Below, piece by piece: positions 14,437 to 23,790 of a DNA stretch of 64,000 bases. The stretch is from contig CABRFZ010000007.1 of the NCBI GenBank assembly GCA_902470365.1, positions 13,137 through 77,136 of the forward strand. The letters run 5' to 3'. The notes beneath the pieces are model-generated. The model searched no databases. It was not told the DNA's origin and saw nothing but the letters and a program-made list of their open reading frames with translations. The translations under genes were made by a program, and so were the position numbers. This DNA is from an uncultured Collinsella sp. (GTDB lineage: Bacteria > Actinomycetota > Coriobacteriia > Coriobacteriales > Coriobacteriaceae). Each line of letters starts with the position of its first letter. Positions within the stretch are counted from its first letter, which is position 1.

Positions 14437-16343
14437 TGGAACAGATTATCTTGAACATACTCGAGGCTCTGCGTCGCGGCGAGACCGTGGACGACAAAGC
14501 GCTCGTCAAACTGATACATGCCGAGGCGCGCCGCGAGGGTGCCGACAAACGCGATTTGGCCAAGCGCCGTCTGCTGCCGTTCTACCAGTGGGTTAAACGT
14601 GAGGAGCCGGCTCGGTGGGCTGCGTGGAATGTCGATTCCGATCTGGAACGTCAACTGCTGCAGGTGCTGCGTATGAAGCCGCGCCGAACGGCCTCGGGCG
14701 TGGCGACCATTACCGTCATCACCAAGCCGTGGCCGTGCTCGGGCGATTGTCTGTTTTGTCCCAACGATCTGCGCATGCCCAAAAGCTATCTGCACGCCGA
14801 GCCGGCATGCGCCCGTGCGGAGCAAAACTGCTTCGACCCGTATCTGCAGGTGAGCGCTCGCCTGACCGCGCTTTCGCAGATGGGTCATGCGACCGACAAG
14901 ATAGAGCTCATTGTGCTCGGTGGCACCTGGAGCGACTATCCGGAAGGCTATCAGACATGGTTTATGTCGGAGCTTTTCCGTGCGCTCAATGACGATGCCG
15001 TCGCCGGCGTGGCGGCCAACCCCATGTTGGCGCGTCCGGGCATCAGCCGTGTCGAGGCAGGGCGTCTACTCGATGACGCTCCTGCCGATGCCTTGCCGCC
15101 GGTGGTGGCGGAGCGTCGCGAGCGCTATCGGGCTGCCGGCATTGCGACAGACGAGGCCGAGCTTGCGAGCGGTGTCGCTGGCGAGCAGGAGCGCGTGGAT
15201 GTTGCTGTGGGCGGCTACAACCGCGCGGTGCGTCGTCTGTACGGCCCCGACACGCCGTGGGGCGAGGTTGCCGAGTGGCAGACGGCAACGATGGAGGAGC
15301 TCGAGCGTCAGCAGCGCATCAACGAGACGGCGAAGCATCGCGTGGTGGGCCTCGTTATCGAGACGCGCCCCGATGCCGTGACGCCGCAGACCCTCACGCT
15401 TATCCGCCGCCTGGGCTGCACCAAGATCCAGATGGGTATTCAGAGTCTCGACCAACATTTGCTCGATATCAACGAGCGTCGCATTTCGGTGGCGCAGATC
15501 GAGCGGGCGTTTTCGCTTGCACGCCTGTTTGGCTTTAAGATCCACGCGCATTTTATGCTCAACTTGCTGGGCGCCACGTCCGAAGGGGACAAGCGCGATT
15601 ACGAGCGCTTTATGACCGAAGGGGCCTTTATGCCCGACGAGGTCAAAGTCTATCCGTGTGCGCTCATCGAGGGCTCGCGTCTGGTGGGCTGCTACGAGCG
15701 CGGCGAGTGGCGTCCCTATACCGAGGAAGAGCTGCTCGATGTGCTGGCCGATGACATCGTGGTGACGCCGTCGTTCTGCCGTATCAGTCGCATGATCCGC
15801 GATTTTAGTTCCGATGACATCATGGTGGGCAACAAGAGGCCCAACCTGCGTCAGCTCGTTGAGAACCGCCTGGCGGCTCGTGGGGAAGGCGCGACGGTGC
15901 GCGAGATCCGCTATCGCGAGATCAGCACGGCGGGCGCCGACTTGCATGAGCTGACCCTTGACGAGGAAGTGGCGTACGAGACGCCGGTGACGCGCGAGCG
16001 TTTTTTGCAGTGGATGACGCCGCAGGGCAAAATCGCGGGCTTTTTGCGGTTGTCGCTGCCCGATCGCGCTTTTGTTGCCGCGCATGCGGACGAGTTGCTG
16101 ACGATGCCGGATGAGGCGATGATTCGCGAGGTACACGTGTATGGCATGGCGGCGCGCGTGGGGTATCAAGGCCAGGCGGCCCAGCACCATGGGTTGGGGC
16201 GTCTGCTCGTAGAGCGTGCGTGCGAGATTGCCCGGGATGCGGGTTATGCGCGTATCAACGTGATTAGCGCGATTGGCACACGCGAGTACTATCGCCATCT
16301 TGGATTTTATGACCATGGCCTTTATCTGCAAAAGGAGCTCTAG
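14436..16343 (+). CDS. Elp3-family tRNA uridine(34) carboxymethylation enzyme (radical SAM + GNAT)
   Basis: This 635-residue protein has the Elp3 layout: an N-terminal lysine/arginine-rich tRNA-binding region, a radical SAM domain with cysteines at 101, 105 and 108 (CSGDCLFCPND), and a C-terminal GNAT acetyltransferase domain. The GNAT domain contains QAAQHHGLGRLLVERACEIA and ends REYYRHLGFYDHGLYLQKEL. Elp3 adds a carboxymethyl group to wobble uridine using acetyl-CoA and SAM, and bacterial and archaeal forms act without the other Elongator subunits. There is no conventional ribosome-binding site; see the -10 element just upstream. The downstream gene starts at the base after the stop codon, so both are co-transcribed. 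Confidence 0.9.
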   Translation: MEQIILNILEALRRGETVDDKALVKLIHAEARREGADKRDLAKRRLLPFYQWVKREEPARWAAWNVDSDLERQLLQVLRMKPRRTASGVATITVITKPWPCSGDCLFCPNDLRMPKSYLHAEPACARAEQNCFDPYLQVSARLTALSQMGHATDKIELIVLGGTWSDYPEGYQTWFMSELFRALNDDAVAGVAANPMLARPGISRVEAGRLLDDAPADALPPVVAERRERYRAAGIATDEAELASGVAGEQERVDVAVGGYNRAVRRLYGPDTPWGEVAEWQTATMEELERQQRINETAKHRVVGLVIETRPDAVTPQTLTLIRRLGCTKIQMGIQSLDQHLLDINERRISVAQIERAFSLARLFGFKIHAHFMLNLLGATSEGDKRDYERFMTEGAFMPDEVKVYPCALIEGSRLVGCYERGEWRPYTEEELLDVLADDIVVTPSFCRISRMIRDFSSDDIMVGNKRPNLRQLVENRLAARGEGATVREIRYREISTAGADLHELTLDEEVAYETPVTRERFLQWMTPQGKIAGFLRLSLPDRAFVAAHADELLTMPDEAMIREVHVYGMAARVGYQGQAAQHHGLGRLLVERACEIARDAGYARINVISAIGTREYYRHLGFYDHGLYLQKEL

Positions 16344-17222
16344 ATGAACAAGCCGAGTGTTTCTGCCGGCGTCGTTGCCGGCGTTGCCCTGGGAGCCGCG
16401 GCGCTTGGCGCAGCCGCCGTCGCTGTTCGCGCTGCCTGTCTGCAGGTTGCGCGAACCCGCAATGGATTGGCGCGTGTGAAACGCGTGCACGACGAGGGCG
16501 GCGACGAAGTCCGCGTATTGGTGCAAGGCGGCGTCTACCAAAGCGCGAGTTACGTTGGTGAGCGCTGGGCGGAGCCCGTCTTTGCGTACTATCGCGCGTT
16601 TGACGACGTGTTTGAGGCCGAGGATGCGATGCGCGACGCTTATGCTCACGGCATCAACCGCATGCTTGTGCTGGGTGGCGGCGGGTTTGCCTATCCCAAG
16701 TTCGCGCTGATGTCGCACGAGGGCTTGCGCATGGACGTCATCGAGTATGACGGAGAGATTACGCGCCTGGCGCGCCGCTGGTTCTACCTAGACGAGCTGG
16801 AGCGCGCGGCGGGCGATCGCCTGCGGGTGATAACCGCTGAGGCTCGCTCGTATTTGGGTGTGACGAGCGTGGGCCATCGTCGCTACGACGTGGTCGTGAG
16901 CGATTGCTTTGGCGGTGCCGAGCCCGTACGCGAGCTGGCGACGGTTGAGGCATTGCGTTTGGTGCGGGGCAGCCTAAATGTCGGTGGCGTCTACGTTGCC
17001 AATATCGTGAGTGCAAACGAGGGGAGCGATGTGACGTTCCTGCGCGACTGTGCCGCCACGGTGCTTGAGGTGTTCGACCATGCTTGGGTGGTCCCATGTG
17101 GCGATGCAGAGTTCGGCGGCGAGGAGAATTATCTGCTCATCGCCAGCGACGGCGACTACGCCTTTGCCGAAGCTGTGCCCTTCGACACCGACTTCCTCGG
17201 TACCGTCCTTCACGACAAGTAA
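16344..17222 (+). CDS. Spermidine synthase-like methyltransferase-fold protein
   Basis: This 292-residue protein has a hydrophobic Ala/Gly/Val-rich N-terminus (residues ~7-32, signal anchor or loose helix) and a Rossmann-type domain similar to spermidine synthases: LVLGGGGFAYPKF, DVIEYDGEITRLAR and the VVVSDCFGG strand. The Asp of GDAGAG-type polyamine synthases is not evident, so polyamine synthesis is doubtful; many such proteins have unknown substrates. It begins directly after the Elp3 stop, using AAAGGAG inside the end of elp3. Its stop is close to the convergent helicase gene. Confidence 0.75.
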   Translation: MNKPSVSAGVVAGVALGAAALGAAAVAVRAACLQVARTRNGLARVKRVHDEGGDEVRVLVQGGVYQSASYVGERWAEPVFAYYRAFDDVFEAEDAMRDAYAHGINRMLVLGGGGFAYPKFALMSHEGLRMDVIEYDGEITRLARRWFYLDELERAAGDRLRVITAEARSYLGVTSVGHRRYDVVVSDCFGGAEPVRELATVEALRLVRGSLNVGGVYVANIVSANEGSDVTFLRDCAATVLEVFDHAWVVPCGDAEFGGEENYLLIASDGDYAFAEAVPFDTDFLGTVLHDK

Positions 17223-17249
17223 GTCTCCCCGTCCCAAAAAAGACTGGTC

Positions 17250-19694
17250 TTAGGCGTGGTCGCGCCAGCTGAGGACGCGCTGCTTCATACCCTCGATGTC
17301 GAGCACGCCTTCGGCAAAGCCTTTGCGCACGAGCTCTTCGGGAACAAACTCGTCGTAGCGGTCAAAGTAAGGCACCTCGCCGGGATAGACGAGCTCGATG
17401 GGGTCGAAGTCCTTCTCGGCCTCGGCGGCGAGCACCTCAAAGAACGTCTCCTCGTCGGCCTTCATCTTAAACTGCATAAAGTACGGACGTGACGGGTCGA
17501 GTCCGCGAAGGCCCAGTTCAGCGGCACACTTAATCTTGAGCATGCGCTCGAGCGCCAAAAAGGCGTAGCTGCCCAGCCAGGGGAAGAGCACCCAGGTGTC
17601 GCCACCCAGGTTGATGAGCGGCTTAGTTCCCGCGCCCGAAAGCTTGGCCGTATGACGAGCCTGCGCTAAGCGGGCCCGTGCGTTACCCATGAGGTACGGA
17701 TATGTCGCGTGCTCGTTGAGCGCCTTGCGCATGCGCTCGAGTACGTGTGTATTGATGTCGCCGGGGCAGTCGCCAAAGTAGGCCGGCACCCGGCCCTTGA
17801 CCTGCGTGGCAAAGACAGTGTGGCGCTTCCAGTCCACTTCCTCGACAATCCAGCAATGGCCTGCGATGGCGATGCGCTCACCGGGCGGTGGGGGATTGAC
17901 GATTGTGCCCAGCTCGGCCGACTCGCTGCGGACGGTGAACTCCTCGTTTTCCTGGAACACGGCGTAGAACTTAAAGTTGTTAATGATGCGTTCGCCCGCG
18001 AGGCCCACAATGAGCCCACCGCCCTCGGTGACCTGGATATGGTCGATCTTGATGAGGTGGCGCAGCAGCACGCGATAGTCATCGGCCGAGACGCGATGGA
18101 AATAACTGAGCGTGAGCACGCGCTGGGCAAGTTCGGCCGGCGTGAGCTCTCCGGTACTGGCAAGCGTCGACATGGTCTGGTGGTAGAGCAGGCTGTAGGG
18201 GAGTCGATCGAGCTCGGGCGGCTCGACCCATTTTTCCTCGCGATAGAGTTGTACGAGCGCGATGCCTTGCAGGAGCTTCCACGGAATGGTCTCGGGCATC
18301 ATCGTGCGCGGCTCGGGCTCTTCCTCGCGCATGACAAACCACATCTCGGGCGGAAGATCGCGGCGTCCCGTGCGGCCCATTCGCTGCAAAAAGGAGCTGA
18401 CGGTAAATGGCGCATCAATCTGAAACGCACGCTCCAGGCGGCCGATATCGATACCGAGCTCCAGCGTAGAGGTGGTGACGGTCGTTTGTGCCTGTTCCTC
18501 GTCGCGCATGAGCTCTTCTGCCGTCTCGCGTAGCGATGCCGAAAGATTGCCATGGTGGATGAGAAAGCGGTCGGGCTCGTGTCGGCTCTCGCAGTAGCTG
18601 CGCAGCATGGAGCATACGGCCTCTGCCTCTTCGCGCGAGTTGGCAAAGACCAGGCACTTGCGGCCGCGGGTGTGTTCGAAGATATAGCCCATGCCGGGGT
18701 CGGCGTTGTCTGGTGCTGTGTCGGTGGGGTTGAGAAGCGCCTGCTCGGTCGCTCGTGGGATGTCGACTTCGCCCTCGGGGGCCGAGGAAGTTTGGCGGTC
18801 CTTGGGAGCGGCCTTGCCCCGTGCCCGCTCACGACGTTGACGGCGCTCCTCTTGTGTGAGCTGTCCGCTGTGACGCATGTCTTGGGCGCCGGCGGGCAGT
18901 GCCGCGGATGCCGCCGCCTCGATGCGCTCGCACGCAAGCACTTCGGCCTCTTGAGGACCCGTGCTCTCGAATCTCCGCTGCTGTGCCTGGGGACCCGAGT
19001 TGTAGAAGTGCTCCATGGAGATGCGCCACACGTGGCGCGGCTCTTCAAAGCGGGGGATAACGCAGTCGCGCCCCGTTCCCTGTGAGAGAAAAGCGCCCGT
19101 GCGCTCGGGGTCGCCGATGGTGGCAGAAAGGCCGATGCGGCGGGGCTGCACGCCCGCCATGCGCGAGAGGCGCTCAATAAGGCAGAGCGTCTGACCGCCG
19201 CGGTCGCCGCGCATGAGCGAGTGGACCTCATCGATGACCACGTAGCGCAGGTCGCAAAACATGCGCGGAATCGCCATGTGCTTATGGATTAAGAGCGCCT
19301 CGAGTGACTCGGGCGTAATCTGCAAGATGCCGCTCGGTTTTTTGATGAGCTTAGCCTTGTGCGACTGCGAGACATCGCCATGCCAGTGCCAGACGGGGAT
19401 ATCGGCCTCTTCGCAGAGGTCGTTGAGGCGGACGAACTGATCATTGATGAGCGCTTTGAGGGGGCCGATGTAGAGGGCGCCCACGCTCGCGGGCGGGTTC
19501 TCCCAAAACTCGGTCAGGATGGGAAAGAAGGCTGCCTCGGTTTTGCCGGAAGCCGTGGATGCTGTCAGGAGCACATTATCTTGCGTGTTAAAGATGGCAT
19601 CAGCTGCCGCAACCTGGATAGAGCGCAAGCTCTCCCAATCGTGGGAGTAGATGAAGTCTTGGATAAACGGGGCGTAGCGGTCAAAGGCGTTCAC
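17250..19694 (-). CDS. Lhr-like DEAD/DEAH-box helicase (BrxHI-type), third gene of TerB/ATPase/helicase cassette
   Basis: This superfamily 2 helicase of 814 residues contains TASTASGKTEAA (Walker A, Lys51), VVIDEVHSLMRGDRGGQ (DEVH), LSATIGD, and QRMGRTGRRD (motif VI). The domain after the helicase core resembles the winged-helix/beta regions of Lhr helicases, which translocate on single-stranded DNA. Between the two RecA domains is a long charged low-complexity insert (~residues 240-330). The GTG at 19694 is chosen because GAAAGGAGG is four bases away; an upstream in-frame codon at 19724 would overlap that site. It follows the BrxD-type ATPase gene after 116 bases containing a small repeat. 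BrxHI helicases occur in some BREX systems beside BrxD. Confidence 0.87.
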   Translation of the reverse strand: MNAFDRYAPFIQDFIYSHDWESLRSIQVAAADAIFNTQDNVLLTASTASGKTEAAFFPILTEFWENPPASVGALYIGPLKALINDQFVRLNDLCEEADIPVWHWHGDVSQSHKAKLIKKPSGILQITPESLEALLIHKHMAIPRMFCDLRYVVIDEVHSLMRGDRGGQTLCLIERLSRMAGVQPRRIGLSATIGDPERTGAFLSQGTGRDCVIPRFEEPRHVWRISMEHFYNSGPQAQQRRFESTGPQEAEVLACERIEAAASAALPAGAQDMRHSGQLTQEERRQRRERARGKAAPKDRQTSSAPEGEVDIPRATEQALLNPTDTAPDNADPGMGYIFEHTRGRKCLVFANSREEAEAVCSMLRSYCESRHEPDRFLIHHGNLSASLRETAEELMRDEEQAQTTVTTSTLELGIDIGRLERAFQIDAPFTVSSFLQRMGRTGRRDLPPEMWFVMREEEPEPRTMMPETIPWKLLQGIALVQLYREEKWVEPPELDRLPYSLLYHQTMSTLASTGELTPAELAQRVLTLSYFHRVSADDYRVLLRHLIKIDHIQVTEGGGLIVGLAGERIINNFKFYAVFQENEEFTVRSESAELGTIVNPPPPGERIAIAGHCWIVEEVDWKRHTVFATQVKGRVPAYFGDCPGDINTHVLERMRKALNEHATYPYLMGNARARLAQARHTAKLSGAGTKPLINLGGDTWVLFPWLGSYAFLALERMLKIKCAAELGLRGLDPSRPYFMQFKMKADEETFFEVLAAEAEKDFDPIELVYPGEVPYFDRYDEFVPEELVRKGFAEGVLDIEGMKQRVLSWRDHA

Positions 19695-19781
19695 GGGGCC
19701 TCCTTTCAAAAGCGAATCTCTCAACGCGGCGGGCAGTGGCTTGCTGCATTACTGCTTCAACGTTTGCCCAGATAGAGCCTG

Positions 19782-19806
19782 CCAAAATAAACCTGTCCCT
19801 TTTTGG
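19782..19806. repeat. Small hairpin with GGGACAGG core (minus strand)
   Basis: CCAAAA and TTTTTGG flank a loop which on the minus strand reads AGGGACAGGTTTA. The core equals that in the palindrome at 5649-5701. It lies between the ATPase and helicase genes and could act as a weak terminator or a REP relic. Confidence 0.4.
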
Positions 19807-19810
19807 AAGG

Positions 19811-21115
19811 TTAGATGGTGAATTCGGCGAAGTTACGGTCGCCGTCTGCGGTATCGGTGTCGCCTGTTGCTGCTGCCGGCGCCAGCGCGTCGCCGCCGAC
19901 GCTTTGCAGCAGCTCGGCTACGTTGGCGTCGGGGTTCTGGCATAGGATGTCGAGCAGCTCGATAAAGTCGCGAATGACTTCACGCGGCGTCAGATGTGTG
20001 TCGGCTCCCACACGACCGAACTCGATCTTGAGGAAGTCCATCAAGTCGTTCTCGGTCAGCGTGGGCGTCCAGCCAAAGTAGCCGGCGTGAATTTGCATGA
20101 GTTTTTCGATCAGCACCAGCAGCTCCTCGTAGGTGAGTGGCTGCAGGCGGATGATGGGCGCGAGCATGTCCTTAAGGTCCTCGCGTGCAAAGCGGCCTTG
20201 AGCGAGTCGGCTGCGCAGGGCCTCGTAGGAGAACACGCCGCGGCGGCGGTCTTCGATGGAGGTTGGTGTGCCGCCCATGATCATGCCTAGGTACTGCGCC
20301 TTACCCTGGAGCGTGTCGTTGTACATGGTCAGGATCTTCTCGTAGTTGTACTGGCGCGTGATGGCGTTGGGAATCTTATACAGATTCACGAGCTCGTCGA
20401 TGAGCACCAACATACCCTTGTAGCCGCCGCAGACCAAAAAACGCGCGATGAGCTTAACGTAGTCGTACCAGTCGTCATCGCTGATGATGGTCGAGGAGCC
20501 CAGCTCGGCGCGAGCCTCGCTCTTGGTACGGTATTCGCCGCGGATCCATTTGGTCACGCGGCTCATGGCTTCCTCGTCGCCCTCGGATACGGCCGTGCGA
20601 TAGCGGTGGAGCATGCGGGTGAAGTCGAAGCCGTGGACCATCTCCTCGAGCGGGGCCAGTTGGGCATTGACGACCGACTCGTCGACGTCGGCACACGAGG
20701 CAACCCAGCGATCCAGAATAAGGTTGAGCGCACCGCCCTCGGGGCGCGTCTTGGTCGATATATTGCGTATGAGCTCGCGGTAGGTGGCAAGGCCCTGCCC
20801 CTGCCCGCCCTGCAGACGGCGCTCGGGGGATAAGTCTGCATCGGCGACGACGAATCCCTCGCCCATGGCATGCGTTCGGATGGTTTGGAGCAAAAAGCTC
20901 TTGCCGGCGCCGTAGCGACCGACCAGAAAGCGGAAGCTTGCGCCGCCGTCGGCGATGAGACTCAAATCGGTGAGCAGGGCGCGAATCTCGACCTCGCGTC
21001 CTACGGTGATGTAAGGAAGGCCGATGCGCGGGACCACGCCGCCCTTGAGCGAGTTAAGGATAACGGCGGCGACGCGTTTGGGTACACGGGGCGCTGCGGA
21101 TGCGGTATCACTCAT
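19811..21115 (-). CDS. DUF2791 / BrxD-type P-loop ATPase
   Basis: This 434-residue AAA+-like ATPase carries Walker A GRYGAGKS (residues 66-73) and a Walker B segment GMLVLIDELVNLYK (~235-250). Between them is an insertion typical of DUF2791 (BREX-associated BrxD) proteins. BrxD is an ATP-binding accessory protein of several BREX phage-defence types and also occurs in stand-alone operons. The start overlaps the end of the TerB_N gene by eight bases (ATGAGTGA), indicating coupled translation. The gene order TerB_N, ATPase, helicase is conserved for this kind of cassette as far as I know. No BREX methylase, PglZ or BrxC is present in the window. Confidence 0.85.
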   Translation of the reverse strand: MSDTASAAPRVPKRVAAVILNSLKGGVVPRIGLPYITVGREVEIRALLTDLSLIADGGASFRFLVGRYGAGKSFLLQTIRTHAMGEGFVVADADLSPERRLQGGQGQGLATYRELIRNISTKTRPEGGALNLILDRWVASCADVDESVVNAQLAPLEEMVHGFDFTRMLHRYRTAVSEGDEEAMSRVTKWIRGEYRTKSEARAELGSSTIISDDDWYDYVKLIARFLVCGGYKGMLVLIDELVNLYKIPNAITRQYNYEKILTMYNDTLQGKAQYLGMIMGGTPTSIEDRRRGVFSYEALRSRLAQGRFAREDLKDMLAPIIRLQPLTYEELLVLIEKLMQIHAGYFGWTPTLTENDLMDFLKIEFGRVGADTHLTPREVIRDFIELLDILCQNPDANVAELLQSVGGDALAPAAATGDTDTADGDRNFAEFTI

Positions 21116-22868
21116 GGTCTAGGTATCCTCTCACGTCTGCTTCGTAGTCCTCGATAATCTGCGGCCCTGCCGCGCTAAATTCAATTACGGTGTCGCCCAC
21201 CAGGTCAAAGAGCGCCTCGTTGATGCTGTCGACAAGCATGTCCTCGCTCTTGCCCGAGTGCGCCACTGCCGATGTCGCTTGCGCTGCGTTTTGCTCGAGC
21301 AGTGCGCGAAGGAAGGCATCTGCGGCGGGCGCGAGTTCGTTTGTGGCGTCAGCGGGCGCAGCAGCTGCGAACGCGGGCGTCGGCGCGAGAAGCGGTGCCA
21401 CGACACCAAACTGTTCGGTGGATATGGTCGGCTCGTCGGTCAAGTCCTTCCGAATGGGTGCCACGACCGGTTCGACAATCGCGTCGGCTACGGGCTCGGC
21501 TTCCGGTTGCCCTGAGTCCGCTGCCTCGGCTTCTGCGGATGCGTCGTCCTCGCGCTCTTCGTCGATCAAAAGCGCTTCGCGCGTTTGCGCAGCGGCGCTC
21601 CGAATGTGCCCCAGCTGACTCAGATCGATATCGATCTTGACGGGCTGGTGTGCGGCGTCCCACGAGAGCCATGCCACAATCTCGTCATCGATAATCTTGG
21701 CCAGATATTTGGGGACCTTTTCTTCCTTAAGGGGATGGGCGGGGTCCAGCGCCAGGCGCAGGCGTTGGTCGCAGGCGCGCATCATTTCACCGAGCTTGCT
21801 GCTCTTTTGCCTACTACCGTGGATACGCATGCATTCCCAAAAGCCGTTTTGGCAACGGTAGATATGGATGGGATCCAGGCGGTATTCGCAGTCCTCGTGG
21901 CGCTCGGGCGCAAAGAATACGGCCGAGGCAAACATGGTGTAGGGCATGGCTGTCTCCTCCCCAAATAAGCTCGCCACGATGCCGGTCTTTCGGTGCGTGT
22001 CATAGTAGCGTGCCATACGGACATACACGGCGCACGCCACGTGGCGCAGATCGCGGTGGTGGCTGCGGTCGAGCCGCGAGTTACTTAGGTTGTACGTGGA
22101 GAGGGCGTTGATGGCGGCCATGAGTCGCTCCTCGCGCACCTCATCGGGCGGAAGGGGGAGCGTGGGCTCGGAGGTTTTGCGACGCTTGGGGGTCTGGCCG
22201 GACGGTGCCGGTGCTGGTACAAGGTCTCGTGCCGCGCGCCGCAGCTCGATAAGGGCGTTATCGAACATGACGGTTTTAGAGTCGCGAAGCAGCTTGGGGT
22301 CGAGCCCGTGGAATACGGCGTAATCCTGCAGCCACACGCGTGCAAATCGGTCGATGCCGGGCTCGAAGGCGCGATAGACATCCCAAAAAGCCTTGATCTT
22401 GTTAAAACCATCGAGCGGGTCATCTACGCCAATGCCGCAAATCAGCTCATAGAGATACAGAAAGGCAAAGGACGTAGACGTTTCCTCGACGGTTCCGCGG
22501 CGCACTTGGGCACGCCAGGTAAAGTAGCCGCGCAGCTGCCGGTCGCTCATGGCGTTGTAGGTGGGAAAGTACGACTTAAAGGTGCCGTTGTAGGGACAGT
22601 CGTCCTCAAAGTCGGCCATCAGCAAGCCCTGGCGGTAAAATAGCTCGGCTTCCGAAAGCCAACGGCCCGCGCCGCCCTTGGGGTCGTCCTGCCAGCGCGA
22701 TATCTCGCGCATTTTACGGTACTGGTCGGGGAGGAAATTCTGCATCTGTCGGCCGGTTTTGAGAATCGGCTCGTCTGCGTAGACTTCATGTGAGAAGCGG
22801 GCGGACTGATGGGTCCGGGCCTCGGCCATAATGCGCTCGATGAGCATCTTGATGTCCTGGTCGGCCAC
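21108..22868 (-). CDS. TerB_N/TerB_C domain-containing protein, first gene of the cassette
   Basis: This 586-residue protein has an N-terminal TerB_N region (~residues 60-200, with YNAMSDRQLRGYFTWRAQVR and SFAFLYLYELICGIGVDDP). An Ala/Glu/Pro-rich linker (~420-510) follows. The C-terminus resembles TerB_C (MLVDSINEALFDLVGDTVIEF). TerB-type modules were described in tellurite and stress systems, some of which are linked to DNA-processing enzymes. The start is a GTG at 22868 preceded by GAGGAGGAG. A TATGAT element about 45 bases further upstream could be the operon's -10. It heads the operon containing the BrxD-type ATPase and Lhr-like helicase. Confidence 0.85.
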   Translation of the reverse strand: MADQDIKMLIERIMAEARTHQSARFSHEVYADEPILKTGRQMQNFLPDQYRKMREISRWQDDPKGGAGRWLSEAELFYRQGLLMADFEDDCPYNGTFKSYFPTYNAMSDRQLRGYFTWRAQVRRGTVEETSTSFAFLYLYELICGIGVDDPLDGFNKIKAFWDVYRAFEPGIDRFARVWLQDYAVFHGLDPKLLRDSKTVMFDNALIELRRAARDLVPAPAPSGQTPKRRKTSEPTLPLPPDEVREERLMAAINALSTYNLSNSRLDRSHHRDLRHVACAVYVRMARYYDTHRKTGIVASLFGEETAMPYTMFASAVFFAPERHEDCEYRLDPIHIYRCQNGFWECMRIHGSRQKSSKLGEMMRACDQRLRLALDPAHPLKEEKVPKYLAKIIDDEIVAWLSWDAAHQPVKIDIDLSQLGHIRSAAAQTREALLIDEEREDDASAEAEAADSGQPEAEPVADAIVEPVVAPIRKDLTDEPTISTEQFGVVAPLLAPTPAFAAAAPADATNELAPAADAFLRALLEQNAAQATSAVAHSGKSEDMLVDSINEALFDLVGDTVIEFSAAGPQIIEDYEADVRGYLDHE

Positions 22869-22955
22869 CGCTCCTCCTCTCGAACGCAGCTACGGTGACC
22901 TCATATCATAGCACAGCATCAAACAGGTGTTCGAGATACCGCTGCGTTGATAGAT

Positions 22956-23672
22956 TTAGAACAGGAGGGCGTAGATGACGGCGATGACGACGGAGGGAAG
23001 CATATTGGCCGTGCGGAAGGTCTGAGGACGGATGAGGTTGACGCCGACGCAGAAGATGAGCATGGAGCCTACGAGCGAAAGGCTGTCGAGGGCTGCCGTG
23101 GTCATGATGGGGGAGAGTGCGCCGGCAAACAGCGTGATCGTCCCCTGGAACACGGCGACGGGCAGGGCGGAGAAAATGCAGCCGCGGCCGAGCGACGCCG
23201 TCATGGTGCAGACGATGATGCAGTCCAGTGCGCCCTTGAGGGCAAGCGTTGACCAGTCGCCGAGCAGGCCGTCCTGGATCGATCCCACAATGGCCATAGC
23301 GCCGATACACACGGTGAGTGAAGTCGAGACAAAAGCGTTGGTGAACTCGTTATCGCCCTCGCTGCCGGTTTTACGCTTGAGCCATTCGCCAAGGTTCTCA
23401 ATGGCGGCCTCCAAGTTGATGGCCTCGCCGATGAGCGAACCGAGCGCAAATGAGACGATGAGCATGGTGGTACCGGTGGTCGCTAGCGCCTTTCCATCGA
23501 TGATGAGCATCTTTTGCATGGTGCCGCCCAGGCCGATAAACAGGACGCACAGCCCCGATGCTTTCATGAGCGTGTCTTGGATGCGCGGTGTAATGAAGCG
23601 ACCGCCCGCTAATCCCAAAAGACCGCCCGCAACTAAAAGCACAACGTTGATGATTGTTCCCAAGCCCGGCAT
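22956..23672 (-). CDS. DUF554 family integral membrane protein
   Basis: This 238-residue protein is almost entirely hydrophobic, with about six to seven membrane segments. It begins MPGLGTIINVVLLVAGGLLG, the conserved start of DUF554. A repeated TLMIVSFALGSLIGE-like and CIGAMAIVGSIQDGL region is also typical. The family is widespread in anaerobes and is presumed to be a transporter; the substrate is unknown. The ATG at 23672 has AGGAGGG six bases before it; an extension to 23741 lacks support. It appears to be monocistronic. Confidence 0.88.
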   Translation of the reverse strand: MPGLGTIINVVLLVAGGLLGLAGGRFITPRIQDTLMKASGLCVLFIGLGGTMQKMLIIDGKALATTGTTMLIVSFALGSLIGEAINLEAAIENLGEWLKRKTGSEGDNEFTNAFVSTSLTVCIGAMAIVGSIQDGLLGDWSTLALKGALDCIIVCTMTASLGRGCIFSALPVAVFQGTITLFAGALSPIMTTAALDSLSLVGSMLIFCVGVNLIRPQTFRTANMLPSVVIAVIYALLF

Positions 23673-23790
23673 GAGCCCTCCTGTATTGATGCCAACGTGG
23701 CAATCGTAGCAGAACGAAATGCGAGGCACATCGCGACTCATCTAATACGTTATATAAGTGGTGTTAGGAATGATGCGCAGCATTTAAGCC

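Noticed and set aside
15066..16718. Minus-strand 550-codon frame opposite elp3
   Set aside because: No domains or start site; elp3 radical SAM and GNAT motifs are clear on the other strand.
17250..22868. A complete BREX system
   Set aside because: Only BrxD-like and BrxHI-like genes are present with a TerB_N gene; no PglX, PglZ, BrxC or BrxL homologue is visible in the window.
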